Positions 19,855 through 28,966 are shown, numbered from the stretch's first letter. The stretch is 64,000 nt of DNA from Natrarchaeobius halalkaliphilus (GCF_003841485.1 NZ_REFY01000001.1:124001-188000); one strand, 5' to 3'. The notes: generated from the letters alone by a model not told the origin. Numbers and translations: made by a program.

Positions 19855-21084
19855 TCAATCACACTCGGTTGGCCCGAGCCCGTCCGATGCGATCGAGAGC
19901 CGGAACACGATCGGTGCCGCGACGATGGCGATGGCGATCTCGAGGCCGCCGACGATCAGAAACGCGAGATCGTAGCCGAACTGTCCGGCGACGATGGAAC
20001 CGACGAGGAAGCCGCCGAGAAATCCGAGGCTTCCGGCGAGATTGAACCCGGCCATCGCGAGTCCGCGCTCGTCTTCGTCCGCGAGATCGGTGACGAGCGC
20101 CATCGTCGCCGGCGAGACGAGTGCACCGAGAACGCCGATGGTGGCCATCGCGATCGCAGCGGTCGCGACGGTCGGTGCGACGCCGACCACCAGAATGCCC
20201 ACCCCGTAACACATCGATCCGAGGACGATCGGGATCGTCCGTCCTATCCGATCGGAGAGTGACCCGAACGGATACTGCAACAGGGCAAACGGTGCGAAAA
20301 AACACGCGAGCAAGAGTCCGGTCGTTCCGGCTTCGAGCCCGAACGTCTCCTGGAAGTAAAGCGTCCCGACGAGTGCGAAAAAGCCCGCGGTCATCCGATC
20401 GACGAACCCGAACGCGTACGGAACCGACAGCGATGGTCGCCGTTTGATCCCCTCGAGGAGCGCTCCAGCGCTTCTGTGGACGTCCGGCGTCCGATCGTCG
20501 ACGGCGGCGACGACGACACCGACGGTGAGAAGCAATCCCGCGGCGACGACGAGGGGCGCGACGGGATCGACTTCGGTCAGTTGTCCGCCGACTGGTGCGC
20601 CGAGAGCCGCACCGAGGCCGATAGCGATTCCGGCGGCACCCATATTTTTCCCGTGGCCACCGGGGAGATCCATGAGCATGGTCATCGTCAGGGAGAACGC
20701 GCCGACGGTCATGGCACCCTGGAACACCCGAAGAGCAAGCACGCCTTCGAACGGAACCGATCCGACGGCGGGGACGAGCGCGAGCGCCCCGTAGCTGAGC
20801 GCACCGATGACCGCACCGACGACGATAAACGGCGTTCGGCGACCCGTGACGTCGCTGACGATCCCCCAGAGTCCGACGAACGCGATGTAGGCCGCGAACT
20901 CGGCGACGAAAAACCACATCCCCGCATCGAGCGTGGTTTCGGTGAGCGGCGAACCCGACGCATCGGCACCTAGCACGTCGACGAGCGTCGCGATTCCCGG
21001 ATACAACAGGAGCTGAGAGAACATCACCGCGAAGACGACTGCGGCGAGAACGACTCGATCCCGATCACCGGTATCTGCGGCCAC
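19855..21084 (-). CDS. Major facilitator superfamily transporter
   Basis: A 12-helix MFS protein with the loop-2/3 motif WGIVSDVTGRRTPF and the equivalent second-half motif GSLSDRIGRTIPI. The frame is open to an ATG at 21231, but that start would leave only eight bases to the divergent cofE start and adds a non-hydrophobic, poorly structured extension. A GTG at 21084 (VAADTGDRDRVVLAAVVF, 409 residues) is therefore preferred. Substrate unknown; the motifs resemble drug or sugar exporters. Confidence 0.78.
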   Translation of the reverse strand: MAADTGDRDRVVLAAVVFAVMFSQLLLYPGIATLVDVLGADASGSPLTETTLDAGMWFFVAEFAAYIAFVGLWGIVSDVTGRRTPFIVVGAVIGALSYGALALVPAVGSVPFEGVLALRVFQGAMTVGAFSLTMTMLMDLPGGHGKNMGAAGIAIGLGAALGAPVGGQLTEVDPVAPLVVAAGLLLTVGVVVAAVDDRTPDVHRSAGALLEGIKRRPSLSVPYAFGFVDRMTAGFFALVGTLYFQETFGLEAGTTGLLLACFFAPFALLQYPFGSLSDRIGRTIPIVLGSMCYGVGILVVGVAPTVATAAIAMATIGVLGALVSPATMALVTDLADEDERGLAMAGFNLAGSLGFLGGFLVGSIVAGQFGYDLAFLIVGGLEIAIAIVAAPIVFRLSIASDGLGPTECD

Positions 21085-21239
21085 GACCGCGGCTAGGGCC
21101 TCCGACCCTATGAACTCGTTCGTCTCGGTCGGTAACGACGCGCGTTCGACCGTCGAGTTCGTTCCAGTTCCGCTGGTCGGACGCCGTCTCCATTCTCCGG
21201 TGACGGTGTGCTTTTCACGACGCTTGCCCACCCATCGAT

Positions 21240-22016
21240 ATGGAACTCGAGCCAGTGACGGACGTACCAGAGATCCGTCCCGGCGACGATATCGCCGCCC
21301 TCGTCGCGGATCGGGCCACTCTCGAGCCCGGCGACGTTCTGACGGTGGCGAGCACGATCGTCTCGAAGGCCGACGGACGAACGGCGGATCTCGAGGCGTA
21401 TCCCGTCAGCGGCCGCGCACGAGAGATCGCTGACCGAATCGGTGCGCTCACGGACGACGAGAAAGACCCGCGGTTCGCACAGGCGGTTCTCGAAGAGAGC
21501 ACGGAGCTGCTGATCGACTGTCCGTTCTTGCTCACGGAGACGCGGTTCGGTCACATCTGTGTCAACGCGGGGATCGACCGCTCGAACGTCCCGGACCACG
21601 ATCTGCTCCTGTTGCCGGACCGACCGGCGAAAAGCGCAGAGCGCATTCGGACGGGGTTGGTCGATCGTGGGATCGACGACGTCGCGGTGATCGTCACGGA
21701 CACCTGCGGGCGACCGTTTCGACACGGTCAGCGCGGCGTTGCACTGGGCTGGGCCGGGATGCCCGCGAGCCGGGACTGGCGCGGCGAGCTCGACCGCGAC
21801 GGGCGCGAACTCGGCGTCACCGTCCAGTCGGTCGTCGACGAACTCTCCTCGGCCGCCAACCTCGTCGCCGGGGAAGGCGCGGGCGGCACGCCCGCCGTCG
21901 TCGTCCGCGACTGGGAGTTCGGTGACGTAGCGGGGAGCGACGAACTGTTCCGGTCGGTCGAGGACGACCTGATCAGACGGGCGCTCCGACAGTGGGAGTG
22001 GGGGGAAGACCGATGA
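21240..22016 (+). CDS. cofE: Coenzyme F420-0:L-glutamate ligase
   Basis: CofE adds glutamates to F420-0 using GTP. The 258-residue protein begins MELEPVTDVPEIRPGDDIA and contains GDVLTVASTIVSKADGR, VNAGIDRSNV, TDTCGRPFRHGQRGVALGW and AAADLV-like SSAANLVAGEGAGGTP, all typical of the family. The stop overlaps the ATG of the next gene (ATGA), so the two are translated together, placing F420 synthesis with an F420-using enzyme. Confidence 0.93.
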   Translation: MELEPVTDVPEIRPGDDIAALVADRATLEPGDVLTVASTIVSKADGRTADLEAYPVSGRAREIADRIGALTDDEKDPRFAQAVLEESTELLIDCPFLLTETRFGHICVNAGIDRSNVPDHDLLLLPDRPAKSAERIRTGLVDRGIDDVAVIVTDTCGRPFRHGQRGVALGWAGMPASRDWRGELDRDGRELGVTVQSVVDELSSAANLVAGEGAGGTPAVVVRDWEFGDVAGSDELFRSVEDDLIRRALRQWEWGEDR

Positions 22017-23041
22017 CGAACGACGGCCCGGACGGTGTTTCCGTCCGCGGTTCTTCGGAGCCGACCCGGGCCATCGAACTCACGCCCGAACACCCGCCGG
22101 CGCGGATCGCTGAGCTCGCGGCGTGCGCCGAGCGCGAGGGCTTCGACGTCGCCTTTACGAGCAGTCACTACTTCAATCGCGACCCGTTCGTGACCCTCTC
22201 GCGCATGACGGACGCCACCGACGAGATCCGACTGGGTCCGGGGGTCGTCAATCCCTACGAGACCCACCCCGTCAAGCTGGCCGCACAGACGGCGACGATC
22301 GACGAGGTGAGCGACGGACGAGCGGTCTTCGGCGTCGGTGCCGGAGACCGCTCGGCGCTTTCGAACATGGGCGTCGAGCGCGACCGGCCGCTGCGGCGCG
22401 TCCTCGAGACGTTCGACGTCGCACGCGACCTCTGGGACGGAACGACCGTCACTCACGAGGGAACGTTCACCGCGAGAGACGCTTCGCTGAACCTCGAGCC
22501 GGCCGAGATCCCGGTGTACGTCGGAGCACAGGGTCCGCAGATGCTTCGGATGAGCGCCAAACACGCCGACGGCGCGTTGATAAACGCGGCCCATCCTCGC
22601 GATCTCGAGTGGGCGTCCGACCAGATCGAGCGCGGACTCGAGGATCGGCCGGACGAACACGGCGAGTTCGAGGCGCTCGCGTTCGCGAGCGTGAGCGTCG
22701 CCCCGGAGGAAGACGACGCTCGTGCGGCAGCGCGGCCGCCGGTCGCGTTCATCGCCGGCGGTGCGGCCGATCCGGTTATAGACCGCCACGATATCGATCG
22801 CCAGGCCGCGAGCGCGGTCAGCGACGCGCTCGAGGACGGCCGGCTCACCGAGGCGTTCGATCGCGTCACGCCCGAGATGATCGACGCCTTCTGTATCGCG
22901 GGAACGACGGAGACCGTCGCGGATCGCTTCGAGGCGGCGCTCGAGCACACCGACGGGATCGTCGTCGGATCGCCGCTGGGACCGGATCTCGAGGATGCGA
23001 TCGTTCGCGCGAGCGAGGCGCTCTCGATCGCGAGTGCGTGA
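22013..23041 (+). CDS. F420-dependent luciferase-like (LLM) oxidoreductase
   Basis: A 342-residue TIM-barrel flavin-like monooxygenase-family protein that should use coenzyme F420. It shows RIAELAACAEREGFDVAF, then LGPGVVNPYETHPVKLA and the loop GVGAGDRSAL typical of the Mer/F420 oxidoreductase group. It overlaps cofE by four bases. Methylenetetrahydromethanopterin reductase (Mer) and the haloarchaeal F420 oxidoreductase group are both possible; I cannot separate them by eye. Substrate unknown. Confidence 0.82.
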   Translation: MTNDGPDGVSVRGSSEPTRAIELTPEHPPARIAELAACAEREGFDVAFTSSHYFNRDPFVTLSRMTDATDEIRLGPGVVNPYETHPVKLAAQTATIDEVSDGRAVFGVGAGDRSALSNMGVERDRPLRRVLETFDVARDLWDGTTVTHEGTFTARDASLNLEPAEIPVYVGAQGPQMLRMSAKHADGALINAAHPRDLEWASDQIERGLEDRPDEHGEFEALAFASVSVAPEEDDARAAARPPVAFIAGGAADPVIDRHDIDRQAASAVSDALEDGRLTEAFDRVTPEMIDAFCIAGTTETVADRFEAALEHTDGIVVGSPLGPDLEDAIVRASEALSIASA

Positions 23042-23062
23042 GAAGCGAACGGCGACGGACGA

Positions 23063-23257
23063 TCAGTTCGACGTGACGAGGCTGCCGATCGCGCCGAGGG
23101 TCAGCGCGCCGAAGACGCCGACGGAGAAGACGATGAGGAGCGTTCCGACGAGGACGAGCAGCGGTGCGAGCCCCTCGCCCATCGCGACGTCGGTGAAGAG
23201 TTCGTTCATCTCGACGATGTTGTCCACGATGACGTTCAACACTGCGGCGGTTTGCAT
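23063..23257 (-). CDS. Small membrane protein (64 aa)
   Basis: The product has an amphipathic start (MQTAAVLNVIVDNIVEMNEL) and two hydrophobic helices, GLAPLLVLVGTLLIVFSVGV and FGALTLGAIGSLVTSN. It faces the cofE operon. No family is recognised. Confidence 0.6.
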   Translation of the reverse strand: MQTAAVLNVIVDNIVEMNELFTDVAMGEGLAPLLVLVGTLLIVFSVGVFGALTLGAIGSLVTSN

Positions 23258-23415
23258 GTCTAAAGATTCTTAACGGGAGTACTTGGCCGTGCCGATCCGT
23301 CGTCACGACCGCGTCCACGACGCCCGCTCACTCGACAGCCTCGTCGATCGGTGACGACGACGCCCGATCCGTCCGCGGCGAACGATATAACTCGGTGCCG
23401 ATCGAACAGGGTCGC

Positions 23416-23625
23416 GTGACCGACGACGCGACGCTTTCGGATTTCGCTACGGGTCGCTCCGACGAGGATACCGACGAACGACGCGACGCGGACGGCACCG
23501 ATGGCGTCTCCTCGCTGTCGACGTACGCGTGGGGAGAGTACGTCTGCAGTCGGTGTGACGGCGCGGCCGAGCGCGTCTGGCGGGACGACGGTGCGGTCGT
23601 CTGTCCCGACTGCAAGGACTGGTAG
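23416..23625 (+). CDS. Small zinc-ribbon protein (69 aa)
   Basis: The C-terminus holds a treble-clef-like ribbon with CSRCDG and CPDCKDW, preceded by a disordered acidic segment. A GTG at 23416 gives VTDDATLSDFA, the start seen in haloarchaeal zinc-ribbon proteins of this type, and is preferred to the ATG at 23395. A TATA-like ACGATATAACT lies about 35 bases upstream. Such proteins are abundant in haloarchaea, with roles mostly unknown. Confidence 0.7.
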   Translation: MTDDATLSDFATGRSDEDTDERRDADGTDGVSSLSTYAWGEYVCSRCDGAAERVWRDDGAVVCPDCKDW

Positions 23626-23650
23626 CCGCCCCGTCCGTTCAGGCCCGCGG

Positions 23651-23761
23651 TCACGGAAGCGTCTGGAGACAGCTTCGACAGTAAGTATAGAAGCGATCGT
23701 TCGTAGTTCCACAGACGCGACACGAGACGGCGGTTCCCGATAGCTCTGTTTTCGTGGTCAT
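23651..23761 (-). CDS. Very small double-CxxC zinc-ribbon protein (36 aa)
   Basis: The minus strand encodes MTTKTELSGTAVS, CRVC, an eleven-residue spacer, CRSC and LQTLP then stop. Two CxxC pairs at this spacing can bind one zinc ion. It converges with the zinc ribbon at 23416 with 25 bases between the stops. It is too short for most gene finders; support is the paired cysteines and codon use only. Confidence 0.5.
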   Translation of the reverse strand: MTTKTELSGTAVSCRVCGTTNDRFYTYCRSCLQTLP

Positions 23762-23848
23762 CGAGGTCGGATACGCGAGCCAGTCGAATACGCCTCCGGC
23801 ATACCTTTGCAAGTCGTTCGGTGGCTCTCGCGGTGATTGCCCCGAAGA

Positions 23849-23856
23849 TTTATATC
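23849..23856 (+). promoter_or_regulatory. TATA element of the cold-shock gene
   Basis: TTTATATC lies 26-33 bases before the cspA ATG, preceded by a BRE-like purine stretch (CCGAAGA). The spacing implies a leaderless transcript. Confidence 0.7.
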
Positions 23857-23881
23857 TCAGTCGTGGGTTTATTCACCTGCA

Positions 23882-24076
23882 ATGGCGAAAGGTACGGTCG
23901 AATTCTTCAACGACACTGGCGGTTACGGGTTCATCGAGAGCGACGATTCGGACGAGGACGTGTTCTTCCACATGGAGGACGTCGGCGGCCCCGATCTGGA
24001 AGAGGGTCAGGAGGTCGAATTCGACATCGAGCAGGCCGATAAAGGCCCGCGCGCGACGAACGTCGAGCGCCTGTAG
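23882..24076 (+). CDS. cspA: Cold-shock-domain protein
   Basis: A single 64-residue cold-shock OB fold that binds single-stranded RNA or DNA. MAKGTVEFFNDTGGYGFI contains the RNP1-like motif, DEDVFFHM is RNP2, and the C-terminal strand is GPRATNVERL. The ATG at 23882 matches the family start. It is monocistronic with its own strong-looking promoter. Confidence 0.95.
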   Translation: MAKGTVEFFNDTGGYGFIESDDSDEDVFFHMEDVGGPDLEEGQEVEFDIEQADKGPRATNVERL

Positions 24077-24379
24077 GCACCCAGTAACGCGAGGGGTATC
24101 GTTCTCTGATCGTCACCCGACGAGCGGCGGCTCCCTCCTCGAGTTAGCTGAATTGAGGCGCTAAGCCCCTTCCTCAAGGAGCAACGCAAGGAGCGAACGG
24201 CGTCAGCCGTGAGCGAATAGGGGAGGGTAGTTCACGTGGCGTAGATCGGAGCCGCGGGCCGTATCAGTCGCTATGATACTTCAGTGGTGATGACACAAAA
24301 CCTATGGTCGACAGAGCCCGATGACGAACAACGACGATGAGACCGCTGCGCTCTGACCGTCCCCGTTTCCTCCCAAGCG
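24077..24379. other. 303-base region between cspA and the MoxR gene
   Basis: It holds the orphan insertion-sequence right end (24149-24235), then sequence with an inverted repeat GTATCA...TGATAC near 24260-24282 before the MoxR gene. No protein gene is supported. Confidence 0.5.
24149..24235 (+). mobile_element. Orphan IS200/IS605 (IS1341-type) right end with omega-RNA-like fold
   Basis: The stretch from AATTGAGGCGCTAAGCCCC to GGGGAGGGTAGTTCAC resembles the 3' ends of haloarchaeal tnpB elements as I know them. It has a closing stem (CCCC with GGGG), a CCTT/AAGG hairpin and a CGGC-GTCA-GCCG hairpin. In intact elements this region is transcribed as the guide (omega) RNA of TnpB, with the guide being the host sequence just after the conserved end, here starting at 24236. 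No tnpB frame is present upstream, so this is a solo end or decayed copy. Recognition is from memory of the family; no alignment was possible. Confidence 0.5.
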
Positions 24380-25369
24380 ATGACTGACCTCGATCACCAC
24401 AGAGACAGAAACCACGAGCCGTCCACGGACGACGAGTTGTCCGTTTCGAGCGTCGCGAACCTCTGTACCGAACTCGAGGAGAACGTCGCTCGCGTGATCG
24501 TCGGCCACGACGACGTCGTCGAACACGTCGTGACGGCCATGCTCGGCCGAGGTCACGTGTTGCTCGAGGACGTTCCCGGCGTCGGCAAGACGATGCTCGC
24601 TCGCTCGATCGCGACGTCGATCGACTGTATGTTCCGGCGCGTCCAGTTCACGCCGGATCTGCTCCCCTCCGACGTCACCGGCGTCAACGTCTTCAATCAG
24701 AAGACGCGCGAGTTCGAGTTTCAGCCCGGCCCCGTCTTCGGAAACATCGTTCTGGGCGACGAGATCAATCGCGCGCCGCCGAAGACGCAGTCGGCGTTGC
24801 TCGAGGCGATGGAAGAAGAACAAGTTACCGTCGACGGCGACACGCGGGAACTCCCCGACCCGTTCGTCGTCATCGCGACCCAGAACGCCGTCGAGCCGAA
24901 CCGGACCTACGATCTCCCGTTCGCTGAACTTGATCGGTTCATGAAGAAACTCGAGTTAGGCTATCCGGAACCCGACGAGGAGACCGAGCTCCTCGGTCGA
25001 ACCGTCGGCGGACATCCGATCGAATCGCTCGAGCCGGTGACTGACCGCGAGACGATCGTTCGCGCCCGCGAGACGGTCGCGAAGGTTCGCGTGGAGGAGC
25101 CGGTCCGAGCGTACGCGACCCGGCTCGCGGGCTACACGAGAGAGAACGCTCGAGTCGGCGTCAGCCCTCGCGGAACGATCGCGCTGTTACGGGCGGCACA
25201 GGCGCGGGCGATCACCGAACACCGCGAGTACGTCGTCCCCACCGACGTCAAGATCGAGGCCCCGGTCGTACTGGGCCATCGAATCCGGACGGACGACCGG
25301 GCGCGTGACGGCGATCGAGTGGTCGAAGAGGCCCTCGAGCGCGTCCCGGTCGAGGCGGAGCGGGTGTAG
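24380..25369 (+). CDS. MoxR-family AAA+ ATPase
   Basis: A 329-residue MoxR chaperone-like ATPase. Walker A is VPGVGKTM, the region after it (RRVQFTPDLLPSDVTGV) is the MoxR signature, Walker B is IVLGDEINRAPPK, and sensor 1 is IATQNAVE. It is the first gene of a three-gene operon with a DUF58 protein and a transglutaminase-like membrane protein. MoxR ATPases are thought to mature partner proteins, often with VWA or DUF58 domains; the target here is unknown. Confidence 0.92.
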   Translation: MTDLDHHRDRNHEPSTDDELSVSSVANLCTELEENVARVIVGHDDVVEHVVTAMLGRGHVLLEDVPGVGKTMLARSIATSIDCMFRRVQFTPDLLPSDVTGVNVFNQKTREFEFQPGPVFGNIVLGDEINRAPPKTQSALLEAMEEEQVTVDGDTRELPDPFVVIATQNAVEPNRTYDLPFAELDRFMKKLELGYPEPDEETELLGRTVGGHPIESLEPVTDRETIVRARETVAKVRVEEPVRAYATRLAGYTRENARVGVSPRGTIALLRAAQARAITEHREYVVPTDVKIEAPVVLGHRIRTDDRARDGDRVVEEALERVPVEAERV

Positions 25370-25385
25370 CCCAGGTGATCCACCA

Positions 25386-26471
25386 GTGAGACTCACCCTC
25401 CGCGGATGGGTCGTCGTCGCCGTCATCGCGTTTTCACTCTGGACGAGCGCGCGCTACGGACCACGGTCGCTGAACGCCGTCGTCGTTCCGGCGACGATCG
25501 TCGTACTCGCCGGGGTCGTCTCGGTTGCTCGGATCAGCCGGCCGAGCGTCGAGCGGACCACGTCCAGCGAGGGCGTCGCCGGCGACGGATTGACGATCGA
25601 GCACGTAATCGACGGCGACAGAACGGTTTCAGCTACCCTCAGCGAGGCCGCTGACGGCGAGCTGTACGACGTGAAAAGCGACGGTGACCCGACCACGGAG
25701 ACGGTTCTCGAGGCCGGCGTCCAAACCCGTTTCGAGTACGAACTCCACCTCGAGAAGCGTGGAACGGACGTGATCGGTCCGCTTTCGATCGTCGTAACGG
25801 ACGTTTTCGGGCTCGTCGCCCGACGGTTCGACGACGACGGGACGACGAGCCTGGTGGTCGTCCCGCCGACGAAAGAGCTGCGGGCCGGGCCGACGGAACG
25901 GTTGCTCGCGCCCGCGGTCGAATCGGACCGAGACGAGCGCGCGGAGTTCGATCACCTCCGCGAGTACCGGCGTGGCGATTCGCTACGCGACGTTCACTGG
26001 AAGTCGACGGCAAAACGAGCGGATGACGGCCTGTTCGTCACGGAGTACGTCGCCGAGGGCGACGCCGGCTCCGTCACGATCGCCCTCGAGTGTGTGGAGG
26101 GACGGGCGGACGAACTGGCGACTGCCGCCGCGAGCGTGGCGGACTCGCTTCTCGAGCGCGGAGTTCGCGTCGGACTGGTGCGATCCGACGGGGGGGCTCC
26201 GTTGGCTCCGGGTACGGGGCGAGAGCACCGTCGTGACGTACTCGAGATCCTCGCCGTCGTCGACAGCGGCGAACTCGCGGTCGACACGCGTCGCGAAGCC
26301 GACGTTCGGATTCGTGCCGACGAAAGCGAGACGACGGTAAGCGTCGGCGACGTCGAAACCTCGTTCGAGCGACTTCGGCGTGGTCGCGATCACGGACGCG
26401 AGTTCGGACCTACCGTCGACGAAACGAGATCCGACGATCCGGGGATGGACGACTTCGGGGCGGTCGCGTGA
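25386..26471 (+). CDS. DUF58-domain membrane protein of the MoxR operon
   Basis: A 361-residue protein with two N-terminal membrane segments (GWVVVAVIAFSLW and LNAVVVPATIVVLAGVVSVA) and a central DUF58 domain with the motif EFDHLREYRRGDSLRDVHWK, which is diagnostic. It begins at a GTG 16 bases after the MoxR stop and its end overlaps the next start (GTGA). DUF58 proteins are the usual partners of MoxR ATPases. Confidence 0.88.
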   Translation: MRLTLRGWVVVAVIAFSLWTSARYGPRSLNAVVVPATIVVLAGVVSVARISRPSVERTTSSEGVAGDGLTIEHVIDGDRTVSATLSEAADGELYDVKSDGDPTTETVLEAGVQTRFEYELHLEKRGTDVIGPLSIVVTDVFGLVARRFDDDGTTSLVVVPPTKELRAGPTERLLAPAVESDRDERAEFDHLREYRRGDSLRDVHWKSTAKRADDGLFVTEYVAEGDAGSVTIALECVEGRADELATAAASVADSLLERGVRVGLVRSDGGAPLAPGTGREHRRDVLEILAVVDSGELAVDTRREADVRIRADESETTVSVGDVETSFERLRRGRDHGREFGPTVDETRSDDPGMDDFGAVA

Positions 26472-28774
26472 GTACGCGGTCGTCGGACTCGAGCGACGGC
26501 GTTCGGACGCGAACGGTGAGCGTCGACACCGACGACGCGATCGGCCCGGATCTGTTTCGTCTGCTCGCGCTCGGCTGTGTGCTGGTTCTGACGGCGTCGT
26601 ACGTGAGCGTCCTGCGCGAGGTCACGCGCGTCGTCGGCGGGACTCGGTCGCTGTTCGTTCTGGTCGGAGCGACGATCCTCGCCGCAACGATTCTCTCCCG
26701 ATTGATCCGCCCTCGAACGGCGACGGTAACCGCACTGGCGGCCGGCGGCGTGAGCTTCGGCTACTACCTCGAGGCGAGCGGCGTCGGCATCGGAGGTGCA
26801 CTCGACGGATTCGAGGAGATTCTCACCGACACCGTCACGCTCGTGACCGGGCTCCCGCTGCTTCGGATGATCGAGGCCGGGATCTGGTCGCTCGCGTTCG
26901 TTCCCGCGCCCGTCTTTCTCTCGTGGTATCTCGCGTTGCGGGGACGGTACGGACTGAGCGTTCTCGCCGGCGGGACGGCGCTGGTCTTTCTCGTGTTGAC
27001 GGGCGACGCGGAGACGACCACCACTCTCGTGGGGACGCTCGGTGCGATGGGTGCTATCGGCTTCGGTGAACTCACGCGACGGGAGGGATCGATCGCACAG
27101 GCGGATCTGCTCGCCGTGCTCTTTGCCGTCGTCATCGTGCTCTCGCTGTCGGTCACGTTCGTTCCGAGCGGTCCGGCCAGCCCGACGACGGCCGGCGGCG
27201 CGACCGGAGGAACGCTCGAGGGAACGATCGACTCGGCCTCCGAGCAGTCCGGAATCGCCGGCGACGTCGATCTCTCGCCCGAGAAGCGATTCACCGTCGA
27301 AGCCGACCGGCCGTCGTACTGGCGTACCGGCGTCTACGACCGGTTCACCGGCGACGCCTGGGTCAGAACCGGTCAGGACCGGTCGCTCGAGGAAGGAATC
27401 GCCACACCGCCGGGGAGACACGATCGGATGCGCCAGACCGTGACCGCGGAGACCGAACTGGGAGTGATGCCCGCAGCAGCCCAGCCGATCGACGTCGACG
27501 GCGACCTGGCCCAGCGGACCGAGGTCTCGACGCACGATCAGATCCGACCAACTTCGACGCTACTCGAAGGCGACAGCTACGTCGTCGAGAGCGCGATCCT
27601 CCACGCCACGCCGGACGACCTCGCGGCTGCGGGGGAGGACTACCCCGATGACGTGAGTGAGTCCTATCTGCAAACGCCTGAGGGGACCTCGAGCGAGTTC
27701 GAGCAACGGACCGCGGAGGTGACCGCGGATGCCGAAACCCCCTACGAGAAAGCGACCGCGATCGAGCGCTACCTTCGCTCCTCGAAGGAGTACTCGCTCG
27801 ACGTCGACCAGCCGGAGGGAGACGTAGCCGAGGAGTTCCTGCTCGAGATGGACGAGGGGTACTGCGTCTACTTCGCGACCGCGATGACCCAGATGCTGCG
27901 GGCCGAGGACGTGCCAGCCCGATACGTGACCGGATATACGGCCGGCGAACCCGTCGACGACGGTGAGTACGTCGTTCGCGGTCTCGACGCTCACGCCTGG
28001 GTGGAAGTCTACTTCCCGGAGAAGGGCTGGGTCGCGTTCGAGCCGACGCCGGGCGACGAACGCGACGAGGTTCACAGCGAGTTCCTCGAGGACGAATCCG
28101 ACGACGTCGAGGATAACGGCGAAGCCGATGGCACCGACGATCCGGCGGACGAGAACGTCCCGAGCGACCAGAACGCGGACGACGGCTCCGCTGACGATAC
28201 AGCGGAGAACGGTTCGGTCGACGATGGAGAGGACAACCCTCCATTCGACGACTCGAGCGACGACGTTGCGTCGCCGGTCGACTCTCTCGACGGAAACGTC
28301 CAACAGACAGACGACGGGATCGGGATGGACGACGTCGTCTCGCTGCTGACCGTCACGCGCGAGACCGCAGCGATCGCGGCCGTCGTCCTGATCGGTCTCG
28401 TGGCTTTCGTTCACCGAACCGGTGCGTTCGCCGGCGCGCGTCGGACGGTCGGGATCTACCGGCACGGACGACGAGCCGACCCGGACGAGGACGCTCGACG
28501 CGCGTTTTACCGACTCGAACGACTGCTCGCCCGCGAGTACCGCCCGCGGCGGCGCGACGAATCGGCGCGCGAGTACGTGCGGACGCTCGCGGCGGCCGAC
28601 GAGGACGGGGTCGCGAGCGACCGCCGAACCGAGGCGGTGCTCGCGTCATACGAGCGCGCCGTCTACGGCGGTGGTGTCGGTCGCGAGCAGGCGGACGACG
28701 CGATAGAACTAGTCGATGGGTTGTCACGCGAGCGCGTACCGGTCGTCGGCCGTCGTCGTGACAGGTCGGAATAA
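26468..28774 (+). CDS. Transglutaminase-like membrane protein (DUF3488, TGc and DUF4129 parts)
   Basis: A 768-residue protein. Residues of about 15-225 contain several membrane helices (DUF3488-like). The transglutaminase-like domain has the cysteine C466 (GYCVYFATAMTQ), H509 (DAHAWVEVYF) and the acidic residue of FEPTPGD near 525. A long acidic disordered linker of D, E, N and S follows, then one membrane helix near residue 635 and a C-terminal DUF4129-like region. The start is a GTG that overlaps the DUF58 stop. The trio probably builds or remodels an envelope complex; that is family-level knowledge, not proven. Confidence 0.88.
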   Translation: MSTRSSDSSDGVRTRTVSVDTDDAIGPDLFRLLALGCVLVLTASYVSVLREVTRVVGGTRSLFVLVGATILAATILSRLIRPRTATVTALAAGGVSFGYYLEASGVGIGGALDGFEEILTDTVTLVTGLPLLRMIEAGIWSLAFVPAPVFLSWYLALRGRYGLSVLAGGTALVFLVLTGDAETTTTLVGTLGAMGAIGFGELTRREGSIAQADLLAVLFAVVIVLSLSVTFVPSGPASPTTAGGATGGTLEGTIDSASEQSGIAGDVDLSPEKRFTVEADRPSYWRTGVYDRFTGDAWVRTGQDRSLEEGIATPPGRHDRMRQTVTAETELGVMPAAAQPIDVDGDLAQRTEVSTHDQIRPTSTLLEGDSYVVESAILHATPDDLAAAGEDYPDDVSESYLQTPEGTSSEFEQRTAEVTADAETPYEKATAIERYLRSSKEYSLDVDQPEGDVAEEFLLEMDEGYCVYFATAMTQMLRAEDVPARYVTGYTAGEPVDDGEYVVRGLDAHAWVEVYFPEKGWVAFEPTPGDERDEVHSEFLEDESDDVEDNGEADGTDDPADENVPSDQNADDGSADDTAENGSVDDGEDNPPFDDSSDDVASPVDSLDGNVQQTDDGIGMDDVVSLLTVTRETAAIAAVVLIGLVAFVHRTGAFAGARRTVGIYRHGRRADPDEDARRAFYRLERLLAREYRPRRRDESAREYVRTLAAADEDGVASDRRTEAVLASYERAVYGGGVGREQADDAIELVDGLSRERVPVVGRRRDRSE

Positions 28775-28810
28775 GGCGCGCTGGAAGTGGTTTTTAGCTT
28801 CGATGCGACT

Positions 28811-28828
28811 CGAGAAGTGAACTTCTCG
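28811..28828. repeat. Short perfect inverted repeat after the transglutaminase operon
   Basis: CGAGAAGT, two bases, then ACTTCTCG: an 8-base perfect palindrome 37 bases past the stop at 28774. It could be a weak terminator hairpin or a protein-binding site for the downstream aIF1 gene; nothing else is seen in 28775-28930. Confidence 0.4.
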
Positions 28829-28934
28829 TGTCACGGGATGCGGGCTGCCTGCTCCCAAAGCCACCTCGCCTCGACGAACCGTCCGTTCGCTCACTGAAAA
28901 AGAACCACGCGAGGGCATGCAGGTCCCGATAGTG

Positions 28935-28942
28935 TTTAATAT
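28935..28942 (+). promoter_or_regulatory. TATA element of the aIF1 gene
   Basis: TTTAATAT lies 25-32 bases before the ATG at 28967, the normal place for a leaderless haloarchaeal promoter. Confidence 0.6.
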
Positions 28943-28966
28943 GGTCATTTCGTACGATCAACCGTA

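Noticed and set aside
24302-24823. 173-residue minus-strand frame over the MoxR gene start
   Set aside because: Antisense shadow; the MoxR motifs fix the plus strand.
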